64,000 nt of DNA from Pholiota molesta (Eukaryota > Basidiomycota > Agaricomycetes > Agaricales > Strophariaceae): NCBI GenBank assembly GCA_014925825.1, contig JACGCK010000073.1, positions 124,001 through 188,000 of the forward strand, read 5' to 3'. The position numbers and the translations under genes are program-made. Each line of letters starts with the position of its first letter. The stretch's first letter is position 1. Shown in pieces: positions 11,131-23,091 of this stretch. The notes beneath the pieces were generated by a model. That model was not told where the DNA came from, made no database searches, and saw only the letters and a program-made list of their open reading frames with translations.

Positions 11131-12543
11131 TTATCGATAAAACATGCCCAAAGGATGAAAATAATCAACCAACAACCCAGTCCACACGATCCATCCAAGT
11201 TGACCGTTGCGCCTAAAATTGGCTGCAAAGACTTGTCAGTGTTTTGATAACGATGACAACAGCTCTAAAATACGCACTCCAACAGCTCTTGGGCGAGTCC
11301 AAATCGACCGTCATATATTGCCATAAAAGATGGCCCGCCGTTCCGCCAACCGAGATGACGAAATAAGCAGGACCTTGCTTGTTGACGAGCCCAGAGATAG
11401 CCACCATAGACAGAAACGAAAGGCCGCAGCCTACTAACAGTGGTCGAATCCATGTTCCGAACAGTATGGCAGTCGATCGGACGCCAATTTTTACGTCGTC
11501 CTTGATATCTTGGCAGGCATAGACCGTATCTATATTTTTTTGTTAAAGAAAGAAATTCAAGGGTCAAAAAAACCAACCATAAAGCATGGTCCAGCTTTAA
11601 ATACAAAAAAGTTAGAGTCAGAAAGCAAAAATGAAGAGGAAACTTACCACCAACAACCCATTAAAGCTGAACAGAGAAGTGACAGATCAATAGACTGCAC
11701 GGAATCACACCATGCGGTAATTAAACCAAAGTTCATCGCTATTCCCAGCCACGCCTGCGGCCAATGGGTGCAGCGCTTCAGAAGTGGATAAATCATGAAT
11801 CTGAAAGAAATTACAATGAGCGACTCCAGCTCTTCGCGGATCCTCACTGGTACGTACAGTGGTAAGATTTGAAAAAGCGCAACGCAGAATCTACACATGT
11901 ATCATCAGCATGATAAGCGCATTCTTGAAAGGGGACTTACGCCAATTCTGAAAATGCAAAATAGAAAAACGAAATTCCGAGGAAATATTGAACGAACAAA
12001 AAGATGAGCGCAGAAGACACAGAAATCCGACCACTTGGAAGAGGTCTGCCTTGGGTACGTTCTGGGATTCCATTTCGTACATAATCATGAGCAATGCACA
12101 ACCTCTGCTCAAAAAAATATACATACCAACGTCAGCATCCATCCTACGGTCGATAATATCGTTCACGGTGCACGCCGAACTTCGAACGATAAAAGCAGCA
12201 ATCAAGCATTTGACTAATTGGACGCTATACGTTTTGAGAGGGAGCCCTATCTTGAAGGCCGCCATGGTCAGGCCCCATGCTATTCCTCTTCAATTAATGC
12301 TGCAAAACACAAAGAAGGCATTATTTACCAAATGGCCAAAACATTAAAATCGTGCCCGTTGGCTAAATAATATAAATGCAAATGGATTTTATATTTGAAC
12401 GGATAACTGACCTTGTCAAGCCTAACAAGCTCCAAATATGGCCTCAGCGATGATGATACAAGGCTTAGAGGAAAGCTTTGAGGCGCTATAGTCGGTTTAT
12501 TTGACATAAGGGCGGTGAACTCGTTCTCCGTTGGTTTGCCCAT
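11131..12543 (-). CDS. UbiA-family aromatic prenyltransferase
   Basis: This is an integral-membrane prenyltransferase that joins a prenyl diphosphate to an aromatic acceptor. It starts at 12543 (MGKPTENEF) and is split into about eight exons. The order seen is RPYLELVRLDKPTGTILMFWP, GIAWGLTMAAF, the first Asp-rich motif NDIIDRRMDADV, a WLGIAMNFGL segment, and the second conserved region TVDLDSPKSCW. A last intron with donor gtgcgt gives a C-terminal FAANFRRNGQLGWIVWTG ending at the stop 11131. This organisation fits COQ2-like 4-hydroxybenzoate polyprenyltransferases and also the fungal secondary-metabolite relatives used in meroterpenoid pathways. No recognisable terpene cyclase, PKS or P450 sits beside it, so the role cannot be decided here. 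Confidence 0.85.
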
Positions 12544-14637
12544 GCTTGCGATGAGAAGAGAGCCGAAAGAAAGATGAGAGATGGTAGCGCACCTGACCTG
12601 TCCTTTATATGATGGGGCGGGGCGACTTGAATAAATTGGAACGCAAGGTTAAAAAAAATGAGGAAAGTAACATCCCTTCTGCCTATGGTATAGGCTCGAT
12701 GTCAACAACGCCGAAAAATGATAGGACCAAGGTGATCGACTGGCTGTTGCATGGAGCAGCTTCAATTTTTCAGTTCGATCGAGATTGTCCAAGGCGGAAT
12801 CAAGTCTTCGTATGGACACGGGAAACTTCTACGCAAGCTTGAGTATCCTTTCAAGTGGGAGGGAAAGGTTTAGGCGTTGACCTTCCATAAACGAGGCCAT
12901 TAGAATATCAATGGAGCAGTCAACCCGCGATATTCGGGCCAGCGTGAAACGGAGCCGTGACAAGTATCCTTCGACTATTGAAAAAGGTTAACAGAGGATC
13001 TACTGTTCTTTTCTGTCAAAACACAGATGCACATACCCGGAAATCTCGGAGATGGAAGAGAACACGACACACCTTTAAACCTCTCCTCGAGAATCGGATT
13101 TACCAAGATCGTATCATTCACAAAGTCCAGTAATGATTCTATAGACTGGGCTGTGCAGCAATGACAAAAAGTGGCACCGTTCGATTGTGCACCTAATCTT
13201 CAAACAAAACCCAAGATTGAAGTATCGTAAACACGCACCCGACAGGAAGAACATCGCGCAAACGTACATGTAATGAGAGATAGAGTTTGTCGTTCCGCCA
13301 GCTGAAGTGTAATGACTCAATTACACTGCTGGGCAAATGGATAGAACATACATGGACTGCGTCTGTCTCGGACCGTATCCTAAAAACGTTGAAGTTATCG
13401 AGATAACCCGTGAAACTGGCGATAAAAAGATATTAGAAGACGGGTGCTCATCGCCGTCATTGAATGGACGAACTAGAAGGCATGACTACCTTGAGAGCAG
13501 ACTGATTTCCAGAAACCCCTGTGAGCTTGAAATGCGCCTTGAGAATTGGATGAACCAAATACGCACATGGCTTGTCGAGAAGAAAGTTTATACGTGTCTA
13601 AACTAGGGAAAGAAAATGATATCCGTCAACCAGAGATTGGGGTAGATAGGTCCAAAGAGTAATGTTCATGCTTTGCACCTAAAGCCTTTACGAATAACGC
13701 GCATTCTCCATTCAGCGTAGCGAAGGAACCCTTGCTCACAACGCCAAATCATGCCAAGTATGAGTCGTACAGCAATCTCCGCCTGAGGATATGGTAGGAT
13801 GTGGTGCTATAAATGCCATTGTGAAATTGGGATTATAAGAGAAAAAGCAAGACTCGGTTTCGGTATGGCTTGTAGGATGCTCTCCTTGTGCTGATGACAA
13901 TAAGGTATGAATATCAACACCAGGTCGACTTTTGAAAGTAGCACATACCAAGGAGAAGTGCTCCAAACGTAGCCGCTGGAGGAAACTTTGAAAGCGTAGA
14001 GATCAATTAAATTTTGGGTCTCCCGCGAGTACTGACTTTCGATGGAAGATTCAAAATAGGCGATCATTCAACACAGGTTGGACCATGTATCAGGATCTCT
14101 GTACGCCGTGTAATTTGAGCTTCGATCTTCAAAACGTAGCGAGCTCTTGGCGGCACAGGATCGAGAATAACTTGCCTAACTTATGCTTTTTGCGCTCCGA
14201 GACCTCCTTTGCTTAACGAACGAAATTTAATATTCACCTCAGGATGCGAAAAAGAAGATATCGATGAATTGAGGCATAATCATATCCTTGTTAATGCCGA
14301 AGATGGAGGCTTCATCCGATAATATAAATGTCTTCCATTCGAAGGGGCTAATAAGCACAAGTTAACTCGCCATGAACTTGGCAACGAAAGAAGGTCCTAG
14401 CCTTCGTATTCAAAACATTCCCATGACGAGAAGAATAGTACGTGGCAGCAGGTGGAAGGGCGTGATACTTTGATCCTAGTGCAATCTTGCAGAATTAGCG
14501 AGCCTGAGGCCTCCTTTTGGTGACAATATCCGAAACAAACAGCGATTCGAAGACGTGACAGACATAACGAGCAAATGGATAAAATATAACAGCACAGAGA
14601 TCTGTATTCCTCCAAATGAGAATGCATTGCCGAAGAA
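12544..14637. other. Second gene-poor stretch, possible decayed membrane-protein gene on minus strand
   Basis: About 2.1 kb upstream of the prenyltransferase. Minus-strand reading between about 14090 and 13100 shows short open stretches with hydrophobic character (for example YMYVCAMFFLSGACLRYF near 13250 and a pair of plausible introns near 13950), but no continuous protein and no family motif I can name. I leave it unannotated rather than force a gene. Confidence 0.3.
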
Positions 14638-15829
14638 CTATGTCGCGTCGCCAAAATATTCTTCTACGAGAGCCTTCTTTCGGAGTGCCAATAGAACTCC
14701 TTCCATTTCGGAGTGCGAGGGCAGTTTTGGGGGTAGAAGGTGTTCGACATCGAGGAAAGGTATGTAAGCAGCAGCGGCTTGTGCGTGTATTCGAGAAGCA
14801 TCAGCATCTGCGCTAGGCTGAGAAACTGCGGTCGCTGTAGTCTTTTCAAGTTCTGTCTTGGCCTTCTTTGAATCGTCCCCGCCTGAATCCATGTCCACAT
14901 CTTCGGTTTGGGCTTTCCGTTTGGATGACGGAGGAGGTGGATTTGACGAGTCAGTTATGGATGGGACAACATCGACATTCGGTCGTGGAATCTTGGGCGC
15001 TTGAGTGTCGGATGGTAGACCGAGTGTTTCTCGCAGGTTGATAAATGCCTCTTCCCAATCTGAAGCGCATATAAGGGAGCGTTGAGATAATGTCATAGAA
15101 ATATGCTTACCTTCGTCTTCTGCTTCTTGTTCATACGCCAATAATTTCCCATCCACTTCGTCCAAATCACCATAGTATGACGGGCCCTGATTCATGAACT
15201 TCTTGTAGTATGCGAGAACTTGGTTTTCCTCCTCTTCCTCGTTCTTCCGACTCTCGAACAATTCACGAACACCTGGAAGGTCTTTGGCCCGTCCGAAATA
15301 TCTGCAAGGCTAGATTAGCCCCACCATTTCATAGAAATCTATCAAAATTACGCACTTATATCCTTTTGTGCCGGGAACCTCTTTACCGTCATCATCCAAC
15401 ATCGCCACATTTCGCCTGTAGTTTGCCCCTCCCAGTGCTACAATTTGGTTTTCCCAGTGTCGCTTTTCGCGCATAAGTTTGTTAATCTCGTCATTGAGAT
15501 CACGGACTTCGTAGTCGGTCAAACCAGCTGGAATGGAAAGTTATAAGCTCCATCAATATGCGTCGGAGGAATATCGACACACCATCTTGAATCTTGGACA
15601 CCTTTCTGCTGATCTCCCTTAGGATTTCACCTCTCCACCTTTCACATTCTCTGAGACTTTTGCACGCGCTGGCCATGCGCGGTCGGCGGTCTGCTCGCGT
15701 TCCAAGACCAAGCTCGGCAGCTTGCGCTTCTCGGAAACGATACAGCATTGATTGTGCTTTCTCTTCATTACGAGCCTAGTCCGCTGTTAGAGATAAGTTT
15801 TGTGAGATAAAGACATGATAGCGCACCAT
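14638..15829 (-). CDS. ISY1: Pre-mRNA-splicing factor ISY1
   Basis: ISY1 is a spliceosome component of the NTC/Prp19-associated complex that helps hold the catalytic conformation of the first step. The start codon forms an exon of its own (15829-15827); after a 51-base intron the protein continues ARNEEKAQSMLYRFREAQA, the invariant ISY1 N-terminus. Next come RMASACKSLRECERWRGEIL, the helical REISRKVSKIQD and LTDYEVRDLNDEINKLMREK, then NYRRN and GTKGYKYFGRAKDLPGVREL. The C-terminal half is low-complexity with a PPPPSSKRK patch and a terminal HSEMEGVLLALRKKALVEEYF. Several short introns interrupt it. It is divergent from the methyltransferase gene, with 213 bases between the two start codons. 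Confidence 0.93.
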
Positions 15830-16042
15830 TGTGTAAGTGAGATATTAGGTTTCTAGGAATGAGGATGTGGTTGAAGTCGAAGATTGCTTGGCCCTCAGCT
15901 CGCGAGTCAAGACACCGTAAGTGGAATGCAGCGCGTAAAGCTTGAAGCTGCTGTGCAACACATCCAAACAAACGGCGCGTCTATCGCGCGAACCGACGCC
16001 GTCATGACTTATCTCAGTATTAACAACACGTAAACTATAAAA

Positions 16043-17862
16043 ATGGCGCCAAGTGCTGAGGATATGATTGAAGGTATATATTCTGCTTTTATTTTTAACA
16101 GTCCAGTCTGAATTTTGTAGAGCAGCGAGTGTTCACCGAAGTAATCAACACATTCAATAATTACGCGCAATATTCAGTAAGTCGGCAGCTTTCTGTGCGA
16201 TCTAAACAGCTCCTGATATCCAAAATCCAGCTGGCTGCAAACAATCGTCGAAGGAAAGATGTCTATCTACTTCCCAAGGCCGATCAAGACCTCTTAGACA
16301 AGCTGGGCTACAAGCAAAAGCTCGATGAAGTGGATAAAGCTATCCTCGCGAACGCTAATTTCTTGTCCGAAATTGTCAGCGACACCAAGATTTTCGGAGT
16401 CGAAATGGGGATGCAGAAGGAGACAGTGAAATGCAGACAGAGCAAAGAGGATCGCATACACATTCACATGGTGAAGGTGAGTTAAACTCTATCCAAAGCG
16501 TACACGACGCTCAAATCCTGAGCTTGCAGAGTCATCTCATTCACACTCTCATTCGCATTCTCATGGATCTCATGGACATGGGTCATCGAAACGAGACAGA
16601 AAAAATCGTCCAACTGAGTTTGACATGGATAAACTACGAAGCACTATGAAACAACTCGTCCGTGACTGGAGCGAAGAGGTAATTCGGAAATTCTAGGTCT
16701 AATTTCATTATTAGCTCACTCTATGCATACAGGGCCTACCAGAACGCGAAGCATCGTACAAACCCATGAAGGACGCGCTTATTCGACATTTTTCGCATGT
16801 CTCCGAGGAAGCAAGGTCTCTGTTCCTTCCTTATTGCTTCACCCATTGAGTAGTATTTGTGGCATTCATATGTCCACCAACAGGCGCGATATAAAAGTTC
16901 TAGTACCTGGTGCGGGCCTCGGCCGCCTCGCATATGATGTCGCAAAGATGGGTACGTCGAAGTCTCCCCATGGATCTACCTATCTCAACTCCGAAATCTA
17001 GGATTTGCATGCAGGGGTAACGAATTCTCCCACTATATGCTCCTCACCTCATATTTTGTGTTGAACAAGTATGCTTGGTCATTAGTTGCGCTTCAAATAC
17101 CATCTGATCCATGGCCTTAGGACAACCGAAATCAAGAAGCACACATTCTACCCCTACGTCCATTCATTCTCCAACGCCCCCAACAAAGAATCGATCCTCC
17201 AAGCTATTTCGATCCCCGACGTCTCGCCTTCAGATCTTCCACCTGGATCAGACTTCTCATTAGTCGCGGGTCAGTGAAGGTTCTCTCAAATAGCGATCAT
17301 ATCCGAATGATTTTTGCAGGTGATTTTGAAGAAATCTTTGGCGATCCTGAAGCCACGGAGGATGGAGAATGGGACGCAGTCATGACCTGCTTCTTCATAG
17401 ATACGGTGCGTTTATTTTGTCCATAGAAACTCCCAGCTCGTCAAACAAGTATCTTCATTAGGCCAAAAATATTGTGAACTACTTGCGCATCCTGCATCGC
17501 ATCCTAGCACCAGGAGGTGTCTGGATCAATCTTGGTACTTGTCCTAATACTTGACCGAGCTTATAAGAGACTGATTTGGATACAGGGCCTCTACTCTGGC
17601 ATTGGGAAAACAACAACACGAATGATCTTTCGATAGAGCTAGATCTTGAAGAAGTAAAAGCCCTAGCACGAACCATTGGCTTCGAAATTTCTGTGAGCTC
17701 ATTTTGGCTCACTCTTGTTCCTCACTTGTATTCTTACCTACACGCTTGTAGAACGAGGCCACGATTCCTACCACATATACCAATAATGCAAAGAGTATGT
17801 TGGGTTATGTATACGAAGCTTCATTCTGGACGGCCACCAAGATTCAAAATCCGGCCTCATGA
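16043..17862 (+). CDS. N2227 / carnosine N-methyltransferase-like SAM-dependent methyltransferase
   Basis: This belongs to the N2227 family (human CARNMT1, yeast YNL092W), which methylates histidine-containing dipeptides or related substrates with S-adenosylmethionine. Exons assemble to MAPSAEDMIE, VFTEVINTFNNYAQYS, LAANNRRRKDVYLLPKADQ, then after a His/Ser-rich linker MKQLVRDWSEEG, the SAM-binding motif VLVPGAGLGRLAYDVAKMG, and RGNEFSHYMLLTSYFVLN. The second half has YPYVHSFSN, FEEIFGD, WDAVMTCFFIDTA, NIVNYLRILHRILAPGGVWINLGPLLWHW and a terminal YEASFWTATK. Each splice restores a conserved segment, which supports the model. There are about nine exons; the His-rich linker near 16440-16580 is the least certain part. 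Confidence 0.9.
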
Positions 17863-18013
17863 ACCAATCTTGGTCAGAGGGAGGTCCTCGCAAGCCTACA
17901 GATGGATATCATTTATCATTTTTAAAGGGGTATTCATGATTTGTATTCTTGATATATCGTATTAAACTATCTCGCAACTCGTGTCATCCATAAAACACAT
18001 TCGTCAAAGGGCA

Positions 18014-20177
18014 TCAATCCGCCTCGCCCTTCCTCTCCTTCTCGCGCGCCCTGATCTCCTGCTTCCTCTTCCGCAGCTCCTGGCTCTTCTTGATACCAAA
18101 CCCATTTCGGAACACCAGCTTGACCTCTTCCAAGCTCAGGCCCGCCGTTTCCGGGAAGCACGCGAGGACGAAGAGCCAACCGAGGAGACACATGCCCGCG
18201 TAGAACCCAAAGGCGCCTGCCGGGGTGATCTTCGCCATGAGCGAGAGATACGTGGAGCCGATGAGCAGGTTGCCTGCCCAGTTGGTCGCCGTGGCGAGCG
18301 AGGTGCCGATGCCGCGTACTGGTAGAAAGAGGGGGGTGTGGGTTACGTTTATCGAATTAGAGACGAACAAGACCATACCTTCGAGAGAGAACAGCTCGCC
18401 TTGTTGCCAAGGCACGTTCCCCAGACCTGTTGCGTACGAGGCGACGAAGACGATCATCGACACCAGCACGAGTGCGGACCATGTCGTGGAGTACGCAGTG
18501 CCGTCAACAAGATTGCCGCCCGTCTGCCGTGTCAAGTCTGCACAGGAAACACGAGAATCAATTTTGAAACGGCATAATGAGACTGAAGTTGCTTACAATG
18601 GAACGAAATGCTAGCCAGCGTCAACCCAAAGACCATCCCAGGCGCGCTCCAGATCATGATATTCCTGCGACCGATCTTATCAATCCATTTCAGAGCGACG
18701 AGCGTGAAAATGAAGTTGGTGCCAGACACAATGAGGCCGACAGCGGTGGGTTGGTTGAAGCCAATTTCCTTGAACAGCGTCGCTGAATAATACATGAGAG
18801 TGTTGAACCCACACAATTGCTGGAAGGCTTGCATTCCGCATCCAACGACTGTACCAAAGGGTCAATCTTTCATGCTTATAGCTATGTCAGAGGGTGTCGC
18901 AGTACTCACTGAGAGCCCTTCGGTTAACCGGGTCTAGCACCATGGACTTGAAGCGATGCATGAAAGTCGTAGTTTCCGTTATTTCCACACTTATCCTCAC
19001 TGTGACTTGCAGGACTTTGAGCTGTGATTTTCGACTTAGAGAGGCATTTATCACATGATGAAAGGTATATAGTCCCACCTTCAAGTCTAGTTCTTCGGGT
19101 TTAGCGAATGCATAGATCTTCTTCATAATTGCACGTGCGGCGTCTTTGTCGCCTCGTCGCAGAAGGATGCGTGCTTTTCGGGTATCTAGTGTCAGCACGC
19201 TTCTTCCCACCTAGAAGTTGCGGAGGTACATACGGCTCTCAGGAAGGAAGAACAAGAACACGAATTGCATAGCAGCAGGCACAGCGCCCAGGCCGACCAT
19301 CCATCGCCAGCCGCTCGTTACATGCGTAAATCCAGCGCCGATGCCATAGGCGACCACCTGGCCCAACGTGATCATGACGACGCTAATAAAGATCTTCAGC
19401 AGATGGAACGACAGGCTAGGAGCGGAAGAACGGACTTGAGGACCACCATGCGTCCGCGGAGGCGCGTGGGGGAGAGTTCCTGGATGTACAGCGGTGCTAT
19501 GCAAGCAGCGAGACCAACGCCAATGCCGATCAGGAATCGACCTCCTATCTGTGTATAAGTGTAAGAAATGAATGTGCCGCCAAGTATAAGATGAGGAGAG
19601 GAGGACTGACCATGCTCCAGACAGTGTGGCATACGGCTTGAGTAATAGCCCCTCCGATGAATATGATGTCTGCAACACCTAGGACTAAGCGCCGCCCCGT
19701 CCAATCGGACAGGACCCCAGCAATAAGGCCACCGAGCAATGCTCCCAGCGTCGTCGCAGATGTAATAAGTTCCTAGGTAATTGATTGGTCACTTTCAAAC
19801 ACTCATAGTTTTTGAGAAGTTTACCTTCTGGCCGTTCGAGAGCGCCTCGGGACCTAGATCTGACCCTATTGTTACCAATGCACCAGAAATTACGCCAGTA
19901 TCATAGCCTAGCAAAGCCATCCATTAGCAACGATGAGAGTGCTTCTGCAATCACTGATAGACGCACCGAACAGCAGTCCAGAGATCGTGGAGCACATTAC
20001 CAGGATCCAGACGAACCAGGTCGTCTTCTCTTCTCCTTCCGCCACAACGGCCAATTCATTGATTTCTCCAGAGTCACTGTCGCGTAGAATGTTATTGAGG
20101 GAGTTGACTTCGCTGAGGCTGCCGCCCTCGGTCTGGAGCTTGAAAGGCACAGGGCTGTCCGCCTTCTCGTCTGACAT
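18014..20177 (-). CDS. MFS inositol/sugar transporter
   Basis: This is a 12-helix plasma-membrane sugar-porter-family transporter, closest in motif content to fungal myo-inositol:H+ symporters. It starts at 20177 with a hydrophilic N-terminus. Helix 1 ends in [16 protein letters not shown] across an intron. SDWTGRR is the loop 2-3 signature; [13 protein letters not shown] and [11 protein letters not shown] follow; PESPR is split by an intron near 19200. The second half has [65 protein letters not shown] and the [11 protein letters not shown] ending before a basic tail. About nine introns. An inositol substrate is inferred from the similarity, not shown. Confidence 0.87.
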
Positions 20178-21133
20178 TTCTAGAATATTCGAACGATGTC
20201 CAGTGTGGGGAAAGAGGCGTAAAGAAACAGGAATTAAAATAGTAGGCAAGCGCAGATAACGCAGTGTAGAGTGTAGAAGGTGTCGTGATCAGGTCATAAG
20301 AGCAGCCAAGGGCCGGATAATGGGGCTCGAGAAGAGTCAAGAAGGCGTCGAAGAATCTCGAAAGAACCAAACTCTTGTGAGTACAGCCGTGGGGTTCGTA
20401 ATGGTGATAAAAATATTTCATCATGCGTACATGGGCAATTGCTTCACGTGGAAAATAATATTGGCTGTTGCCATTGGCGGGGGCAAGCGCCGAGAAGGCT
20501 CCCTCTGGCACCCCGCGCCGGCCGACGGTAAAACCTTCTTGCGCGAATAATGTTCTGCGCTTCTGCGCGGCTGAGCCATCCAAAATAACGCAAATTCCTG
20601 GGGTATTGGGCGCCTAATGATCAGAAGGCGCCAGGGCGAGCAGGATACGAAACACTGTGTAAGACAACGTGGAAAAAGGGCCTCGTTACTGAACGTCAAA
20701 GCCCCAGGTAATCGCGTCCACGAGGACATGAATATCAGGTGGCATTGGAGTTAGCAGCTAGCTTGAAGCTTTGAGGCCTGGGCCTGATGACCAGTCCTTG
20801 TTGGAGCTCACGAAAGAGTCCATTGGGAGTAGAATACAACTCTCTGCGAAAACATAGGATATTGCTGTGATGGAACTGGAAGAAACGCTGTAGCAGTCAG
20901 AACGCCACCGCTACCACGGACCGGCGATTGCCGTAGTTCGTACTAAGGGCATGCTGCTAGAGATTTCTTTTTGTTTTTCAAGAATGGCCGACACATCAGT
21001 GGCTATCACACTTTCGAAAGAACCCATATCTGCCGTCTTTATCCTGGAAAACCCAAATACGCCCCCAGATCAACGGGAGTTGTCCTTCCTACTCTGCACA
21101 ACGTCCAAAACACGCCGGCCCAGATAGGAGACC
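20178..21133. other. Divergent intergenic region
   Basis: This contains the promoters of the transporter (minus) and the hypothetical gene (plus). Open frames here (for example minus 20583-20180) are upstream leader shadows without family features. The context of the downstream start, ACCATGGCG, is strong. Confidence 0.5.
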
Positions 21134-22895
21134 ATGGCGAACATCGAGCTCAACGTAGATGCTGAGCTCGAGAGCAGCTACCATTCCATCCGATGCAAGC
21201 TCGGGAACGATGCCGTCTGGGAGCATCTCATCTCGAATCCGACGCAGGCCACGCGCGTCAAGGAGCTCGAGATCATGCGGGAGAACCCCTCCGAAAAGGG
21301 GCCTTTGGACGAGGAAGAACGAATACCGCCTCAAGTCCTCAGTGGCGCTCTAAAATCCAGTGGCAAACGACCTGAGGCAGAGGCTGCGACCCGCGAGCAG
21401 ATCGCACATTCTGAATTGCTGCTTATACGCGCTATACACAATCTGGTCAAACTGGATAGCTTCACTTGGGATCGCTGGGTGCCTGTCATCAACCAAGGCG
21501 ACGACATAAAGGGATCCAGGGATAACGGGCGTGCAGAACAGTATCGCGAAGACATTTGGACTGCCTTGCGGGATTGTACGCAACTCAGGAGGTTGAAGGT
21601 CGTGGACTTAGGACGCAAGGAGTGTTGTTTCACAGATCCTCGCCCTATTTTTGACAGTACGGTGCGCATTTATTTCAAGTCACAGTCTATATCAGTCTCC
21701 TGATACCTTTTCCAGCTATTTACACTGGGAAATCTGACCCACCTGGATTTTAAAATGTACTATTCACCTGAGAACCCCCGGGAAGGTGAAAATGGAGCAG
21801 ACGACGAAGATTCAGACGAGGAGCTACTTCCACCCAGAGTGAAAATAGAACGCATATATGAGCTCGTGCGCCGTTGCCTAGATATCGAGGTTCGTACGTA
21901 TTCGTTTTTCATCCCTCAACCGATAAACCAACCCATTTCTTAGAACTTAACTCTCAAAATCATCGACCGAGATTTCTATTGGAATCTTGAAGGAAACCCA
22001 TTCACAAACATTAGCATCATCTTCTCCCACCTCCACCTCGACAAAATCTCCTCTCTCACACTACAAGACGTCACCGTAGACGACCACATCATGGTCCCCT
22101 TCCTCAACACGCACCCCGACCTCCTTTCCCTCTCCGCCTCCCTCTCGCTCTCCGAAGACGACCTCCCGGAAACGCCATTCAACCTGGAAACCGCCGACGG
22201 CCTCTGGGAAAACATCCTTCCGCACATCGACGCCCTCTGCCTCCCCCCGCGCGACCTGCGCCCCGTGCTGCGCGCGCTCAAGCGCCCGTCGCCGATCACC
22301 GCCCTCGGCGTGCTGGAGCCGCAGGACTGGCACGCGGCGGCGGAGCTGGAGGACGACGAGAACTACGTGTCGTCGCTCGACGACGTGTGGGGCGCGCCGC
22401 CGGAGGGGCAGGCGTCGGAGGTGGGCCCGTCGCGCGGGCGGGATCTGCACAACCTGCTCACGGATATGCCGGAGCTGCGCGCGCTGAGTGTAAGGGATGT
22501 GACGAGTTTTGCGCAGCTCAATAAGCTGGTGGCGCTCACGCCGAAGGTGGAGCGCGTGTCGCTCGATGGGCGACGGATCTACACTGTACGTCCGAACCTA
22601 TATTATTATGCTCTGGATCCTCATTTTTTCTCCCTGTTTTCTACTGCAGTCGTATACGGACCATTACGTGGAATATTTGCCTTACCTGTCGCGCTGGCCG
22701 CAGCTAACAGCCGTAAAGGGACCTTCCTTATGGCCTGAAGGCTATCCAATCAACTCAGAAAAGATAAAATCGGTTACCATCGAAATCATTGCAGCGTGCC
22801 CTCTCCTGCGCGAAGCGAGCTGGGTAGATGGAAGGTCAGTTAGAATAGTGAAGGATGAGAATGGGGAGTTAGGATTGGAGTTTATGCACGTGTAA
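21134..22895 (+). CDS. Hypothetical LRR/F-box-type protein
   Basis: This reads as four exons with good splice sites: 21134 to about 21660, then LFTLGNLTHLDFKMYYSP, then NLTLKIIDRDFYWNLEGNPF after a ttag acceptor near 21942, then SYTDHYVEYLPYLSRWPQL after the ctgcag near 22649. The protein has irregular leucine-rich repeats (LRRLKVVDL, NLTHLDFKM, ISSLTLQDVTV, PELRALSVRDV) typical of Agaricomycete F-box/LRR proteins, but no N-terminal F-box is seen; the start may be internal to a longer ancestral gene. An acidic DDEDSDEEL patch lies in the middle. Codon use becomes very GC-rich between 22190 and 22480. Function unknown; if F-box related it would be a substrate adaptor for ubiquitin ligases. Confidence 0.65.
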
Positions 22896-23091
22896 ATGAT
22901 TAATGAATATTGTAGCCCTAGGTGCTGAGAATGGAATGCGTGTATTCATAGTACAGAACATGTTTTACAACAGGGTGTAGGATCGTATGTTTTTACACTA
23001 AATGTTTTTACCGATACAATCGAGTCGAGACGCAAGGAATTGTGGAATGGGGAAATGTTCGAGTACTATCATCATCATCAACAAAACTCCT

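Noticed and set aside
13114..14067. MBOAT/wax-synthase-like gene beside the UbiA gene
   Set aside because: Hydrophobic pieces are suggestive, but the conserved His and FWxRRWH-type motifs are not found in any frame.
22091..22500. Long minus-strand frames opposite the LRR-like gene
   Set aside because: They are shadows of a GC-rich exon on the plus strand whose frame is supported by splice sites on both sides.
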